DNA of 52,411 bases from an uncultured Collinsella sp. (GTDB lineage: Bacteria > Actinomycetota > Coriobacteriia > Coriobacteriales > Coriobacteriaceae). The position numbers and the translations under genes were made by a program. Below are positions 1 through 9,482 of the stretch, in pieces. The notes under the pieces were generated by a model. It worked only from the letters and a program-made list of their open reading frames with translations, made no database searches and was not told the DNA's origin. Position 1 is the stretch's first letter. Each line of letters begins with the position of its first letter. The stretch covers positions 1 through 52,411 of the forward strand of contig CABUVH010000003.1 in the NCBI GenBank assembly GCA_902494935.1, written 5' to 3'.

Positions 1-3000
1 AAGGCCGCCGCCTGCCGCGGCGAGTGCTGCAGCGGTCGCCGTAAGGGGAGCATTGGCATCGCCCGTGCCCGCAAGCGCGCCCGCTTTTCCGGAGCGCTTG
101 TTATTGCCGTGGTCCTTGCCACTGCCGGAGCTGCTTCCGCCGGAGCCGCCGCCCTCGTCAGTACCGCCGCCACTCGAGCCACCATCGCCGTCTGCTGTCA
201 TCGGGGCGTCGTGAAGTCCTGTCGTATCCGCGCTGCCGCATACGCCGACCTGAACTTCCGAGCGTTCGCATGCCGCATCGGACACATGAAGCTCGTGCAG
301 TACGGCACCCAGCGCCGAGTTTGCGCCCGGTCGAATTTCCTCGAGCGTTACGGGATCGAGTGGCACCAGATTACGCGCCTTCGCATACAGCGTTACGCGT
401 TTGCCCACTTCGTCGCTCCAACTCTCGGGGATGGCGAAGCTCATGCGGAACTGTGCCGTGCAACCCGGTGCCAGCACGGCGTTGCCGTTGTCGGCTACCA
501 GCGGGTGCGTTGCAAAACGTGCGCCCAGCGTCTCGAGCGCGTACCTCACGTGTGCCATGTCGTTGGCCGAAGCGTCCTCGGCAAGCTCTGGATCGTAGAT
601 CGAAACCATGCGTGCATTCACTCCGAATCCGATGGATGCGCTGGAGAACGGCTGGCTGGAGCCCTCTCGGTACAGATCGATTGTGCCGGCGGTCAGCAAG
701 GTGTTGCCGTCGTTTCGCACCGTGACCATAAAGGATTCACCTGCTGCTCCGGGCACCACTGCGCCCGAGGTAGCGACCGCGCCCGTCGGAGTGGCACACG
801 CCACCAAGGGTACTTCGATGCTGTGCAGCTCTGCCTCGCTCTTCTCCGCGCTCACAATGTGCGTGGCGAGCGCGGAGAGCATGCTCCCCGACGTCAAAAA
901 TGTCGTTATCTGATCGACGGGATGGTCCAGCTCGCACATCACGAACGGCTCCGTAAACAGATCGCCTGCCAAGGTGCTGGCGAAGATGCGGAAGTGCTTG
1001 CCCATCACTGCTACCGGGTTGCCTTCTTCGTCGTAGGTTTGCCCCACCTTGCCATCGGTGTTCTCTACATAGAGCACGCACCTGCCGTTGTTGCTTACGC
1101 TAAACGATGCCGGGCCACAGCCTGCGGCACCCACGGGCTGCGTTGCAAATGCCGATGCGCCTCGCGTCCAAGTAATATGCTGCAGTTGCTCGTTGACGGT
1201 AGCCAAAAAGCCCGTGTGCTGCGGCCACGGCACCGCGTGGGGTACTGTGGCATCTGGCGACATAACGCCCCAGCCCGCGATAGACTGGCCGATCACGGCG
1301 TACGATGCGCAGCCGCAACCGTTTGCGGTCTCGTACGCAACGGGCACCACCATTTTGCCGTTGATATTCTCGGGCGCGCCCAGCTCGATACTCGACGGTG
1401 CTTGCGGAAAGCGGAGAACTTGGCGGAACGTCAGGCTGTCGCCCGAAACGTCCGACCACAGGGTGAAGCACTCCAGCGCAACCTCTGCCTCGCTGCCGAG
1501 CGCCTTTTCTGCGGTGGTTCCGCGGCGGTGGAGGTAGGCACCCGACAGACGCCCGTCGACCAGCGCCTTGCCCACCGTGATGCGCGGGCACTGCAGGCAA
1601 TGGTAGCCATCCTCTTGCAGGCGGCCGCGCGAGATGCTGCGCCATGACGTATGCGACACCACGTGAACTCCGTCGTTGCTTATGCGCAGGCGCACAACGG
1701 ACAGTATGCCGGCTGTGCTCGCCGCATCGAAAAGGGTGTTGTCACCGGCGGGGCGCTCGCCCGAGACCAGCAGCACGTAGGCGTCCTTGTTTCCCCTACC
1801 GTCCGTATATTCCACCACGTCGAAGTCGTAATCGTATATGCCGTCGCGCTCCACGTCGCCCTCGCCAAAGCCAAGGGGGAAGTCCACGGGCGTGGGGGCA
1901 GACCACGTGCCGTTTGCCTTTGTGTGCACCACTAGGCGCGAGCGGCCATTGTCGCCGTAGCGCACCGAGGCGATACGGAACAGGCATTCTACGCCGGCAA
2001 TAATCGCCAGCTTCATGTGGGCTTCGCTGAGCACGCCAGTAAACAGCACGTTGTCGCTCGAGGGTTTGATGCCGCCACGCTCGTCCTCCGATACACCAGC
2101 AGAATTGGCGTTGGGGTCCGCAACGGCACCCTTCGCCTGCCCGATATGGGTGTACGCATACATCGGCGCGGCGTTTTCGCCGTTCTCTATCAGTGCATGG
2201 ACGAAATGCTCGATTTGTCCCGCGTCGTCGCTTTCTGCATCTGCCTCGAGTTCAATGCGCGTGACCGCTTGATCCCAATCGCGCACGACAGGCGCGACGT
2301 TTATCGCGGTGGCTGCAACCTCGGCGCGTGCGAGTAGCTCGGCGTTGGTGACGATGGTGGCCGATGCGATAAATTGCGGCACGCCGCCCGCCTCGATGTT
2401 GCCGGGCGTGCCGAAGCGGGCATCCAGCGTGTAAGGCGTATCTCCACCCAATGCGAGCTCAGAGCGCTGGAGCACATACTGGTTGCCATTGTTCACCGAC
2501 ATATTCCACGAATCGAGGAGTGTGGGCCACGACCCCGACCAAGCCTTGGTGGTCCACTTGAACATTACGAACTGGAGTATCACATCGACATCGACATCTG
2601 CACCTACGCGCAGTCGCGGAAGCTGGTGTCCATCTGCCTTCTCGTACCCAATGAACAGCGTGAGGGATGCGGTGCCGCGCACGGCAGACGAGGCGACGCC
2701 TGCAACGCCGGCGCCAAAGGTGACGGCAAGCCCGATCTGGATGGTGAACGAGCCCGACGTGTTTGAATAGTCGAGCGAAATGTTTTTAAAAAACGCCGCG
2801 CCGCTGCCGTGCGTGTGGGCACCCACGGCGAGCGCCAGCTTCGCCAGCACCCAGGGGTTGACGTTTAAGAAAAACGGCACCGGTCCTAGGGTAAACTGCT
2901 CGGTCCAATTGAGGTCGGTTCTTACTTGGAAGAGTGCCTTAATATTGCCGTATGCGGGGTCGTTGTTGTTGCCCCAGGTTTTGCCCACCCAATCGTAGGC

Positions 3001-4293
3001 GAGCGAGCCGTACAGCTGTGTGGCGATATCCATCGTGAACAGCAGCGTGCAATGGTGGTGAAGGAGCTTAGTGTTTCTTGGATCGGTGCCCGAACCGGCA
3101 CTCATACTCTTGTACTGATTCCACTTCCCCTCCATCTCGTCGAGGTAGCGGTTTGCCTGCTTGGTGCCCGACTCGCGCGGCGATTTCTTCCAGTACTCCG
3201 GATCAGGGTTACCCGAATCGTTCATGTAGCCGACCGGCTTGTATCCTCCACCAAACAGCACGTACCCGGCAAACGAGAAATCGAACAAAATGGGGAATGA
3301 GGGCATCCAGCACGTGAACTTATTGCCGCCGATGCCGGGAAACGCCGCGGGGAAATCAAACGGAGTGATCTCTTGGTCCATGGTAGTGGGAATGATGGTG
3401 GTCGAGCCCGATTCTGCCTTTTCGGCCGGCGCGGTGACAACGGCCATGGGGGAGGAGAGCGTGTAGGTTTTGCCCTGATAGTCGAGGACAAAGCGCAGCT
3501 TGCATCCTTCTTCCAGAAGGCCCGACGCCGCGTCGAGAAACTTGTCTTCGAGCGTGAACGTCGCCAGATTATCCGCGCCCGATGCGCTGGCCTCGACTTG
3601 GCCAATCTGCGTGACGGTTTCGGGCGAGCTGCCCGTGGCGGGCATTACCTTGTTGATGCGCAGCGTTGCCCGCCCGCCCTGCGGCAGATGAGCCTGTACA
3701 GTAAAGGCGTGCGTATCGGGCTGTTCGTTTGCCGTGTCGTCTTTCGGCAATGTCATGAACGTAGCGTCGGCGTACTGGACGTCCCATTCGTCGAACGTGA
3801 GCTGTCGAAAGTACGGCTCGCCATCGGAGAGCGGACGTGTGGGTGCGGTAATAGCGGTGCCGCCCTGGATACGCGCAAGGGGAATCTCGACATCGCGGTA
3901 GCCTGCCATGCTAATGGAGATGCCGCCGTTAAAGTCGTACGCGTCGAGAAGCGTTGCCTCGTCCACGTAGCCTTCTGAAAGAGGGGCGACCTCAAAGATG
4001 GCCGTGCCTTCGTCATCGGTCGTGGCGGTGAGCTGCTTGCCTGCGGCATAGCGCGATATGAGCGTGACCTGGGCACCCGTGATGGGCGTATTCTTGTTGG
4101 CGACGTCGACCACGACCACACCAAACATGGTGCGCGAGAGCACCAAGACCTTGAAGGGATCATCTTCGTCGGCGTATGCCTCGGCGGGGGCGAACGACAG
4201 TATGAAGGCGTTTGCGCTTCCCGGCACGCGCGGCAACATAATGCTCGCCAGCGAGGACGCTCCGGCAACAAGTAACGAACGGCGATCAAGCAT
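1..4293 (-). CDS. Giant secreted surface protein with LAGTG-type anchor, 3' end outside window
   Basis: The frame stays open for 1431 codons and leaves the window, so the C-terminus is missing. The ATG is preceded by GGGAG at 6 nt. The N-terminus has a twin-arginine-like signal (DRRSLLVAG at residues 3-11, hydrophobic core, AYA-D cleavage candidate near residue 41), suggesting Tat-dependent export. Residues about 45-140 (ITGAQVTL, then TDDEGTAIFEV) resemble a carboxypeptidase-regulatory-like beta-sandwich. A long middle part has no motif I recognise. A Gly/Ser-rich linker follows near residues 1365-1400, and LAGTG sits at 1407-1411 before an Ala-rich hydrophobic start. LAXTG is the motif preferred by class E sortases of actinobacteria, so wall anchoring is inferred. 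The LuxR gene upstream is on the same strand and may regulate it. Function unknown; adhesion or host-surface interaction is only a guess. Confidence 0.85.
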   Translation of the reverse strand, partial: MLDRRSLLVAGASSLASIMLPRVPGSANAFILSFAPAEAYADEDDPFKVLVLSRTMFGVVVVDVANKNTPITGAQVTLISRYAAGKQLTATTDDEGTAIFEVAPLSEGYVDEATLLDAYDFNGGISISMAGYRDVEIPLARIQGGTAITAPTRPLSDGEPYFRQLTFDEWDVQYADATFMTLPKDDTANEQPDTHAFTVQAHLPQGGRATLRINKVMPATGSSPETVTQIGQVEASASGADNLATFTLEDKFLDAASGLLEEGCKLRFVLDYQGKTYTLSSPMAVVTAPAEKAESGSTTIIPTTMDQEITPFDFPAAFPGIGGNKFTCWMPSFPILFDFSFAGYVLFGGGYKPVGYMNDSGNPDPEYWKKSPRESGTKQANRYLDEMEGKWNQYKSMSAGSGTDPRNTKLLHHHCTLLFTMDIATQLYGSLAYDWVGKTWGNNNDPAYGNIKALFQVRTDLNWTEQFTLGPVPFFLNVNPWVLAKLALAVGAHTHGSGAAFFKNISLDYSNTSGSFTIQIGLAVTFGAGVAGVASSAVRGTASLTLFIGYEKADGHQLPRLRVGADVDVDVILQFVMFKWTTKAWSGSWPTLLDSWNMSVNNGNQYVLQRSELALGGDTPYTLDARFGTPGNIEAGGVPQFIASATIVTNAELLARAEVAATAINVAPVVRDWDQAVTRIELEADAESDDAGQIEHFVHALIENGENAAPMYAYTHIGQAKGAVADPNANSAGVSEDERGGIKPSSDNVLFTGVLSEAHMKLAIIAGVECLFRIASVRYGDNGRSRLVVHTKANGTWSAPTPVDFPLGFGEGDVERDGIYDYDFDVVEYTDGRGNKDAYVLLVSGERPAGDNTLFDAASTAGILSVVRLRISNDGVHVVSHTSWRSISRGRLQEDGYHCLQCPRITVGKALVDGRLSGAYLHRRGTTAEKALGSEAEVALECFTLWSDVSGDSLTFRQVLRFPQAPSSIELGAPENINGKMVVPVAYETANGCGCASYAVIGQSIAGWGVMSPDATVPHAVPWPQHTGFLATVNEQLQHITWTRGASAFATQPVGAAGCGPASFSVSNNGRCVLYVENTDGKVGQTYDEEGNPVAVMGKHFRIFASTLAGDLFTEPFVMCELDHPVDQITTFLTSGSMLSALATHIVSAEKSEAELHSIEVPLVACATPTGAVATSGAVVPGAAGESFMVTVRNDGNTLLTAGTIDLYREGSSQPFSSASIGFGVNARMVSIYDPELAEDASANDMAHVRYALETLGARFATHPLVADNGNAVLAPGCTAQFRMSFAIPESWSDEVGKRVTLYAKARNLVPLDPVTLEEIRPGANSALGAVLHELHVSDAACERSEVQVGVCGSADTTGLHDAPMTADGDGGSSGGGTDEGGGSGGSSSGSGKDHGNNKRSGKAGALAGTGDANAPLTATAAALAAAGGGL

Positions 4294-4448
4294 CTTTGGC
4301 TCCCATCCCGCAGGTATCGGTGGAAATAATCCAATTTTGCGAGAAGGCGCCACGTGGCGGTAGTGCCGTTCAAGGGTCAAAATGTCCAAATTAATCGAGC
4401 GAAGCGCCGGGTTCCGGAACGCGTTCGATGCTCTTGGCGGCCCGGTCG

Positions 4449-5453
4449 CTAACGCAACATATGCGCGACCAGCTCGGCGCGAGTTCCGATACCAAGTTTG
4501 GCATACACTCCTGATAGGCGGTTTTTGACGGTGCCCGACGATACTCCCATATGGCGTGCGATTTCGGCGTTGGTCCATCCACGACAGGCGAGCATGGCCA
4601 TGGTGAACTCTGTGGTCGTTAAATCGTCGGCCACGTCTTCGCCCGAATCGGGGTTGTGGATGCGCCGCCAGCCGTAGCTGAATCGATACGTAATCTCGAT
4701 GATGCGAGCGAAATCGTCGGGGTATTGCGATTTTAGGCATGCCTCAATGAGTCCCTGCAAAAGGCCGTGGTGCTCGCCGATGAGTTCGATAAGGCCGTCG
4801 GGACGCGCAACGTCCCAGGCGGCTCCGAAGTGTGCCTTTGCGGCGTCGATGTCCTTGAGGCTCATGCAGGCCATGGAAGCCGACAGGTGCAGGAACAGCT
4901 CCGAGATGGGATAACTTCCCTGTTTCATGATCAGGGCGTTTTCCGCCATGCCCAGACTGCGGCCGTATTCGCCGTGCAGATACAAGGCGTGCGCCATCAC
5001 GTAGCTGGCGAACAGGCGCAGGCCTTCGGGCAGATGCGCCGCAAGCGGATAAAACTCTTCGGCGGAATGCGGGGAAGGCAAGTGCAGCAGGACGCTCGCG
5101 GCCGAGGCGAACAGGATGTGCGTGGCGTGGATGGCGGGCGATTCCTTGTCGGCTGGCGTATCGAGGCCGCCCGCAAGGCAACGGCGGGCATCGGCGATAC
5201 GGTTGAGCGACAGACTGGCATATCCGCAGATAAGGCATGCAGAATAGCGCAGTGCGGGGTCGGTGGCGTCAAGATAGGGGCGCGCCGTCTTGGCAGCGAG
5301 GGTGGCCTGTCCGCGAAAGTACAGCGCTTCTGCCGTGGCAATGGCGCGCGAATCGGGGTCGGAAATGCCTGCAACCGCAGCGTCAATCTGCCCCGGCACA
5401 AAGGCGGTGCACATCAACGGCATGGGAATGCGCGGGTAGCCATCGCAGTCCAT
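4449..5453 (-). CDS. LuxR-family transcriptional regulator
   Basis: A DNA-binding regulator. The C-terminal ~60 residues form a GerE/LuxR helix-turn-helix (LTTTEFTMAMLACRG, then TNAEIARHMGVSSGTVKN and RLSGVYAKLGI). The preceding ~260 residues are helical and Ala/Leu-rich, like the TPR-type sensor parts of LuxR proteins common in Coriobacteriia; no ATPase motif is visible. I start at the ATG with GGGAG/GGAAG just upstream; an in-frame TTG nine codons earlier has no better site. It lies 155 bp upstream of the large surface protein on the same strand, which makes that gene a likely target. The ligand or signal is unknown. Confidence 0.85.
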   Translation of the reverse strand: MDCDGYPRIPMPLMCTAFVPGQIDAAVAGISDPDSRAIATAEALYFRGQATLAAKTARPYLDATDPALRYSACLICGYASLSLNRIADARRCLAGGLDTPADKESPAIHATHILFASAASVLLHLPSPHSAEEFYPLAAHLPEGLRLFASYVMAHALYLHGEYGRSLGMAENALIMKQGSYPISELFLHLSASMACMSLKDIDAAKAHFGAAWDVARPDGLIELIGEHHGLLQGLIEACLKSQYPDDFARIIEITYRFSYGWRRIHNPDSGEDVADDLTTTEFTMAMLACRGWTNAEIARHMGVSSGTVKNRLSGVYAKLGIGTRAELVAHMLR

Positions 5454-5520
5454 CTTCCATCTCCCATCGGGTGGCAACAATGCAGCAATTGTACCTCTGT
5501 TGCTCGGGACCCCTTTCGTT

Positions 5521-6672
5521 TTACTGTTCGGTTAACGCTGCGGATCGTTTTGGAAGGCTTACGAGCATGGTGGTCCCGTTCTCGGAACTTGCTTCGACCC
5601 CTACCGTGCCACCGTGAAGCGCTGCAATCTCCCAAACAAGCGCTAGCCCGAGTCCTGCGCCGCCATATGCCCCGCTGCGGGATTTGTCTAGACGAAAGAA
5701 CGGCTGGAAGATGCTTTCTCGGTACTGCTTGGGTATTCCCGGTCCCTGGTCCTCGACTCGCAGGAACACGTGGCTGTCGCTGTCGCAGATGGAGACGTTG
5801 ACAGTCGAGCCGGAGCGGCTGTAACGGATGGCGTTTTCGACCAGATTAAACACCAGCCGATAGAGGAGCGTGTCGCTCCCGATTACTAAAGCGTCTCCAG
5901 CACAATTGAGGGCTATGCCCTTATTCTCGGCAAGTGGCGCAAGGTCGGTGAGGACCTCTTCGGACAAGGGACCGAGTTCAACATCGTCCTCGCAAGGAAC
6001 GCTGCGGAGCTCGCTCATCTCGAGCAATACCTTGGTCATTCGAGACATGCGCTCAGTTTGTTCTTGTAGCAGGCCGAGCAGCTCGGCTGTTTCGGGTTGC
6101 AAACCGGAGTGCTCAGAGATGAATAGTTCAATCTGTGCTTGCATAAGGGAGAGCGGGGTGCGCAGCTCGTGTGCGGCGTTGCCGGTAAACTGACGCTGTG
6201 CAGAGAACCCTTCGCAAAGACGGGCAATCATGTCGTTGAAAGAGGCGCTGCATCGTTGTAGCTCGGTGGGCACATCTTCGCTGAGCTTAATTTCGCTTAG
6301 GTTGTCAGGCTGCACGCGCTCAACCTGGGCCGCAAAAGCCCGCAGCGGTTTGAGTGCACGGCCGCTCACAAAGTATGCCAGCGCGCCGCCAAGGAGTGTG
6401 ACTCCAGCCGTGATGTACCAGGTTGTCGTGCCAAAAGACTCTTGTGCGTCGTTTACGACGACCGTGACCTCGTCATCGAGGGCTGCTTGTGTTGGGTCAA
6501 ACGCCTGGGGCGAATCTTCGCCGGTTGCGTTAAATGCCGAGATGTTACTGCCGATGGCATCCATGTAGCGCATGCCCGTATAGCCGACCAGGCAGTTCGT
6601 CAGCACGCATGCCGCACACGTGAGCAGTGCCGTCATAATCGTTATGCGCCATTGCAGCGAAAGCCTTTTCAT
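5521..6672 (-). CDS. Sensor histidine kinase
   Basis: Membrane sensor kinase of a two-component system. Transmembrane segments lie at about residues 10-32 and 84-103, enclosing a short ~50-residue extracytoplasmic loop. A HAMP-like linker follows, then the H-box AAHELRTPLS with phospho-acceptor His168, N-box NLVENAIRYS, G1 box DQGPGIP and G2 box GGAGLGLAL, so the catalytic core is complete. Its ATG overlaps the stop of the response regulator gene by 4 nt (ATGA), indicating translational coupling. The pair is divergent from the envelope redox operon starting at 7435, and control of that operon is a reasonable inference. The signal is unknown. Confidence 0.93.
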   Translation of the reverse strand: MKRLSLQWRITIMTALLTCAACVLTNCLVGYTGMRYMDAIGSNISAFNATGEDSPQAFDPTQAALDDEVTVVVNDAQESFGTTTWYITAGVTLLGGALAYFVSGRALKPLRAFAAQVERVQPDNLSEIKLSEDVPTELQRCSASFNDMIARLCEGFSAQRQFTGNAAHELRTPLSLMQAQIELFISEHSGLQPETAELLGLLQEQTERMSRMTKVLLEMSELRSVPCEDDVELGPLSEEVLTDLAPLAENKGIALNCAGDALVIGSDTLLYRLVFNLVENAIRYSRSGSTVNVSICDSDSHVFLRVEDQGPGIPKQYRESIFQPFFRLDKSRSGAYGGAGLGLALVWEIAALHGGTVGVEASSENGTTMLVSLPKRSAALTEQ

Positions 6673-7343
6673 TCGCTATCCTCCATAACGTAGCCCTCTC
6701 CAATCCGATTGCGAATCGGGTCGTGTCCCAATGCGCCGCGCAGCTTTTTGCGGAGTGACGAGATATGAACGCGGGTTGCGTTGCTAAAGCTGTTCACGCT
6801 GCTATCCCAAACGTGCTCGATAAGCTCCTCTTGACTTACCGGACGCCCCTGATTAAGCATCAGATATTCCAAGATTCCCGTTTCCTTGCGCGTAAGAGAT
6901 AAAGCCTCGCTGTTCACGGAAGCGATGCGCGCCTTGGTGTCAAAGCGGAGCTTTCCGCAGGTTAAAACTATGTCGCTTTGTGTAAAGCGTCTGAGGGTAA
7001 GGCTGCGAATCCTTGCCGCAAGCTCGTCCAGATGAAACGGCTTGGTGAGGTAATCGTTGGCGCCGGCATCGAGTCCGGCGACTTTGTCGGATACTTCGCC
7101 ACGTGCGGACAGAATCAGTACCTTAGTCTCGCAGTCGGTTTTCCTAAGTTCCCTGAGTACGGTCATGCCGTCGATGCGGGGAAGGTTGAGGTCGAGTACC
7201 ACGAGGTCGAAGGCCTCAACGTCCAGTAGGTCGAGCGCCTCCTGTCCGTCGTGACAGCAGTCGACGCTGTACGCCAAGTTTCGCAAGCTGCGCGCGATTG
7301 CGTCACACAGCGCCCGCTCGTCCTCGACGATTAAAATACGCAT
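6669..7343 (-). CDS. OmpR/PhoB-family response regulator
   Basis: Receiver domain (residues 1-115) with the acidic pocket VEDE, phospho-acceptor Asp51 (VLDLNLP) and conserved Lys in YLTKPF. It is followed by a winged-helix DNA-binding domain ending in VHISSLRKKL and GEGYVM. I take the second ATG because AAGGAG lies 7 nt before it; an upstream in-frame ATG (MCKETV) overlaps that ribosome site. It is co-transcribed with, and overlaps, the downstream kinase. It is transcribed away from the CXXC/4Fe-4S/redoxin operon, separated from it by about 90 bp that must hold both promoters. Confidence 0.94.
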   Translation of the reverse strand: MRILIVEDERALCDAIARSLRNLAYSVDCCHDGQEALDLLDVEAFDLVVLDLNLPRIDGMTVLRELRKTDCETKVLILSARGEVSDKVAGLDAGANDYLTKPFHLDELAARIRSLTLRRFTQSDIVLTCGKLRFDTKARIASVNSEALSLTRKETGILEYLMLNQGRPVSQEELIEHVWDSSVNSFSNATRVHISSLRKKLRGALGHDPIRNRIGEGYVMEDSE

Positions 7344-7434
7344 AACAGTCTCCTTGCACATTCCAAATCGCGCTTAACACGGATTTTATAGTCGATATGG
7401 TCCAATAGGTCGTGTGACGAAAGGAGTGGTCAGG

Positions 7435-7581
7435 TTGTTCAAAGCGATAAAACCTGTAATGCAGGTTGCGTTGCTGATCGTCGGTGTGGCTATGGTGTGC
7501 TTTGGCGTTATGCGTGGCGAGGCGGATGCCGTGCTGGCCAAGGCGATTAGGCTGTGCTTGGAGTGTATCGGAATTGGATAA
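7435..7581 (+). CDS. CD1871A-type CXXC mini-protein
   Basis: A 48-residue protein: one hydrophobic segment (about residues 8-25), then a short polar stretch and the C-terminal signature CLECIGIG. This matches the small CD1871A family of CXXC proteins found beside polyferredoxin and redoxin genes in anaerobes. I use the TTG start because GGAG sits 8 nt upstream; a GTG directly against the Shine-Dalgarno is unlikely. Its stop overlaps the next gene's probable start, so the two are coupled. A membrane-anchored thiol pair passing electrons to or from the redoxin is inferred from the family context. Confidence 0.85.
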   Translation: MFKAIKPVMQVALLIVGVAMVCFGVMRGEADAVLAKAIRLCLECIGIG

Positions 7582-8476
7582 AAGAGAAAACACTGTGTCG
7601 CATGTTTTGGCCAGATTTCGCGGATTCATTCAGGCGGCGGCAACGCTTATTACCAACATTCACCTGCCAAACTTTGCCAAAGGCGGCATCTATCAGGGCG
7701 CGGGAAAAACAGTCTGCGTACCCGGGCTTAACTGCTATTCGTGCCCCGCGGCATCGGGTGCGTGCCCCATCGGGTCGTTCCAGTCGGTGGTAGGTTCATC
7801 CAAGTTCAACTTCTCCTACTACGTTACCGGTACGCTCATTTTGCTCGGCGTGCTGCTGGGACGATTTGTATGCGGGTTTTTGTGCCCGTTTGGCTGGCTG
7901 CAGGAACTGCTTCATAAGATTCCCGGCAAAAAGCTTTCGACAAAAAAGCTCAAGGCGCTTACGTATATCAAATACGTTGTGCTGCTGTTTGCTGTGGTAT
8001 TGCTGCCTGTGCTGGTGGTCAACGACCTGGGGATGGGAGATCCGTTCTTTTGCAAATACGTCTGTCCGCAGGGCGTGCTCGAGGGCGCCATTCCTCTGGC
8101 CATTGCCAATGCTGGCATTCGATCTGCGTTGGGACAGCTCTTTACTTGGAAACTTGTCGTTCTCATTGTCGTGGCAGTGCTGAGCGTTTTGTTCTATCGC
8201 CCCTTCTGCAAATGGATTTGTCCGCTCGGCGCATTCTATGCGCTCATGAATAAGGTATCCCTGCTAGGGATTCGGGTCGATGCATGCAAATGCGTCTCGT
8301 GCGGCAAGTGTTCAAGGGTTTGTCAGATGGACGTTGATGTGGTCCGCGCGCCCAATCATGCCGAATGTATCCGGTGCGGAAAGTGCATCGGGGCCTGTCC
8401 TGTCGATGCCATCAGCTATCGCTATGGCCTGGATGTGTCGGCGGAAAAGCTTCCCTTGACCGCCGATAAAAAGTAA
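7574..8476 (+). CDS. NapH/CcpM-like 4Fe-4S polyferredoxin membrane protein
   Basis: An integral membrane protein with about five hydrophobic segments and many cysteines. It has VPGLNCYSCPAA near the N-terminus, paired CGFLCPFGWLQ and CKWICPLGAFYA motifs typical of NapH-like proteins, and a C-terminal ferredoxin domain with two 4Fe-4S sets (CKCVSCGKCSRVC and CIRCGKCIGACP). It probably moves electrons through the membrane to the extracytoplasmic redoxin encoded next. The start is uncertain: the TTG overlapping the previous stop has GGAG 10 nt upstream and gives MDKRENT; a GTG at 7595 is the alternative. Confidence 0.9.
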   Translation: MDKRENTVSHVLARFRGFIQAAATLITNIHLPNFAKGGIYQGAGKTVCVPGLNCYSCPAASGACPIGSFQSVVGSSKFNFSYYVTGTLILLGVLLGRFVCGFLCPFGWLQELLHKIPGKKLSTKKLKALTYIKYVVLLFAVVLLPVLVVNDLGMGDPFFCKYVCPQGVLEGAIPLAIANAGIRSALGQLFTWKLVVLIVVAVLSVLFYRPFCKWICPLGAFYALMNKVSLLGIRVDACKCVSCGKCSRVCQMDVDVVRAPNHAECIRCGKCIGACPVDAISYRYGLDVSAEKLPLTADKK

Positions 8477-8505
8477 ACAAGCTTCGACAAAACGGAGGAA
8501 TGACT

Positions 8506-9477
8506 ATGAAGCTTTCTAAGATTGCGGCCCTGTTTATGGTGCCGGTATTGGCCTTGTGCCTTGTGGCATGCTCGGCGCCCGGTGGCAATGCGAGCGAATC
8601 TGCGAGCTCCGATCCTAAGATCGCAGAACTCACTGCGCAGAAGCCGACCAATGCCGATGAGGCCGCCGAGCTGTATGCGAAGCTCATGCAGAAGGAGAAC
8701 GAGATCTTTTCGAGTGATAACGCGCTGTGGGAAAAGGTATTCAATGCGGCAAATAAAGACTCGGCAATGATTGAGGACGGCAGCAATTACGGCGATTTCC
8801 TGCTCAAGACCATCGACGGCGCCAAGGATGAGTTTACGGCGGATGAGCTTAAGACGCTCAAGGCCGGTGCGAAGCAGATCAAGGAGATCGAGGACAAGCT
8901 CGAGAGCTTGGAGAAGGAGTTCCCCGGCTGTGGAAGCACGCCGAGCGCAGGCGAGAGCGTCGACGCTTCGGCTGCTGGCATGACGGCTGGTGCCAATGCT
9001 TCGAGCGAGGCGACGAAGTTCCCCAGCTTCACGGGCAAGGACCTGGACGGTAACGACGTGAATAGCGAAGAGCTGTTCTCTAAAAACAAGGTCACCGTCA
9101 TGAACTTCTGGTTCACTACATGCAAGCCGTGCGTGGGCGAGCTGGGCGATCTTGAGAAACTGAATCAGGAGCTTGCCGAGAAGAGCGGCCAGGTCGTGGG
9201 CGTCAATTCCTTTACGCTCGATGGCAACAAGGGCGAGATTGCAGATGCCAAGGACGTGCTGAGCAAGAAGGGCGTGACATATAAGAACATCTGGTTCAAG
9301 TCGGATAGCGATGCCGGTAAGTTTACGTCAAATTTGTTCTCGTTCCCGACAACGTATGTCATCGATCAGAATGGCAACATCGTAGGGGATCCAATCGTGG
9401 GAGCCATCAGCTCCGCCGAGCAGCGCGCAGCGCTCGACAAGCTTATCGACCAGGCGATTGCGAATAGCGAGCAGTAG
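8506..9477 (+). CDS. Thioredoxin-like (TlpA/redoxin) lipoprotein
   Basis: A secreted lipoprotein. The signal peptide ends in lipobox LVAC with Cys22. A helical region (about residues 35-140) has the acidic/lysine-rich look of a coiled coil. A redoxin fold begins near residue 170, with active site TTCKPC (Cys206 and Cys209) and the cis-Pro region FSFPTTYVID. The ATG is chosen because GGAGG lies 7 nt upstream; the ATG two codons earlier abuts it. It closes the operon with the CXXC mini-protein and the polyferredoxin, suggesting a membrane electron relay that keeps envelope thiols or methionines reduced. The physiological substrate is not evident. Confidence 0.9.
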   Translation: MKLSKIAALFMVPVLALCLVACSAPGGNASESASSDPKIAELTAQKPTNADEAAELYAKLMQKENEIFSSDNALWEKVFNAANKDSAMIEDGSNYGDFLLKTIDGAKDEFTADELKTLKAGAKQIKEIEDKLESLEKEFPGCGSTPSAGESVDASAAGMTAGANASSEATKFPSFTGKDLDGNDVNSEELFSKNKVTVMNFWFTTCKPCVGELGDLEKLNQELAEKSGQVVGVNSFTLDGNKGEIADAKDVLSKKGVTYKNIWFKSDSDAGKFTSNLFSFPTTYVIDQNGNIVGDPIVGAISSAEQRAALDKLIDQAIANSEQ

Positions 9478-9482
9478 GTTCG

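Noticed and set aside
109..1647. 512-residue plus-strand open frame and several overlapping ones
   Set aside because: They are shadows of the giant minus-strand surface protein, which has good codon use, a ribosome site, an export signal and an anchor motif.
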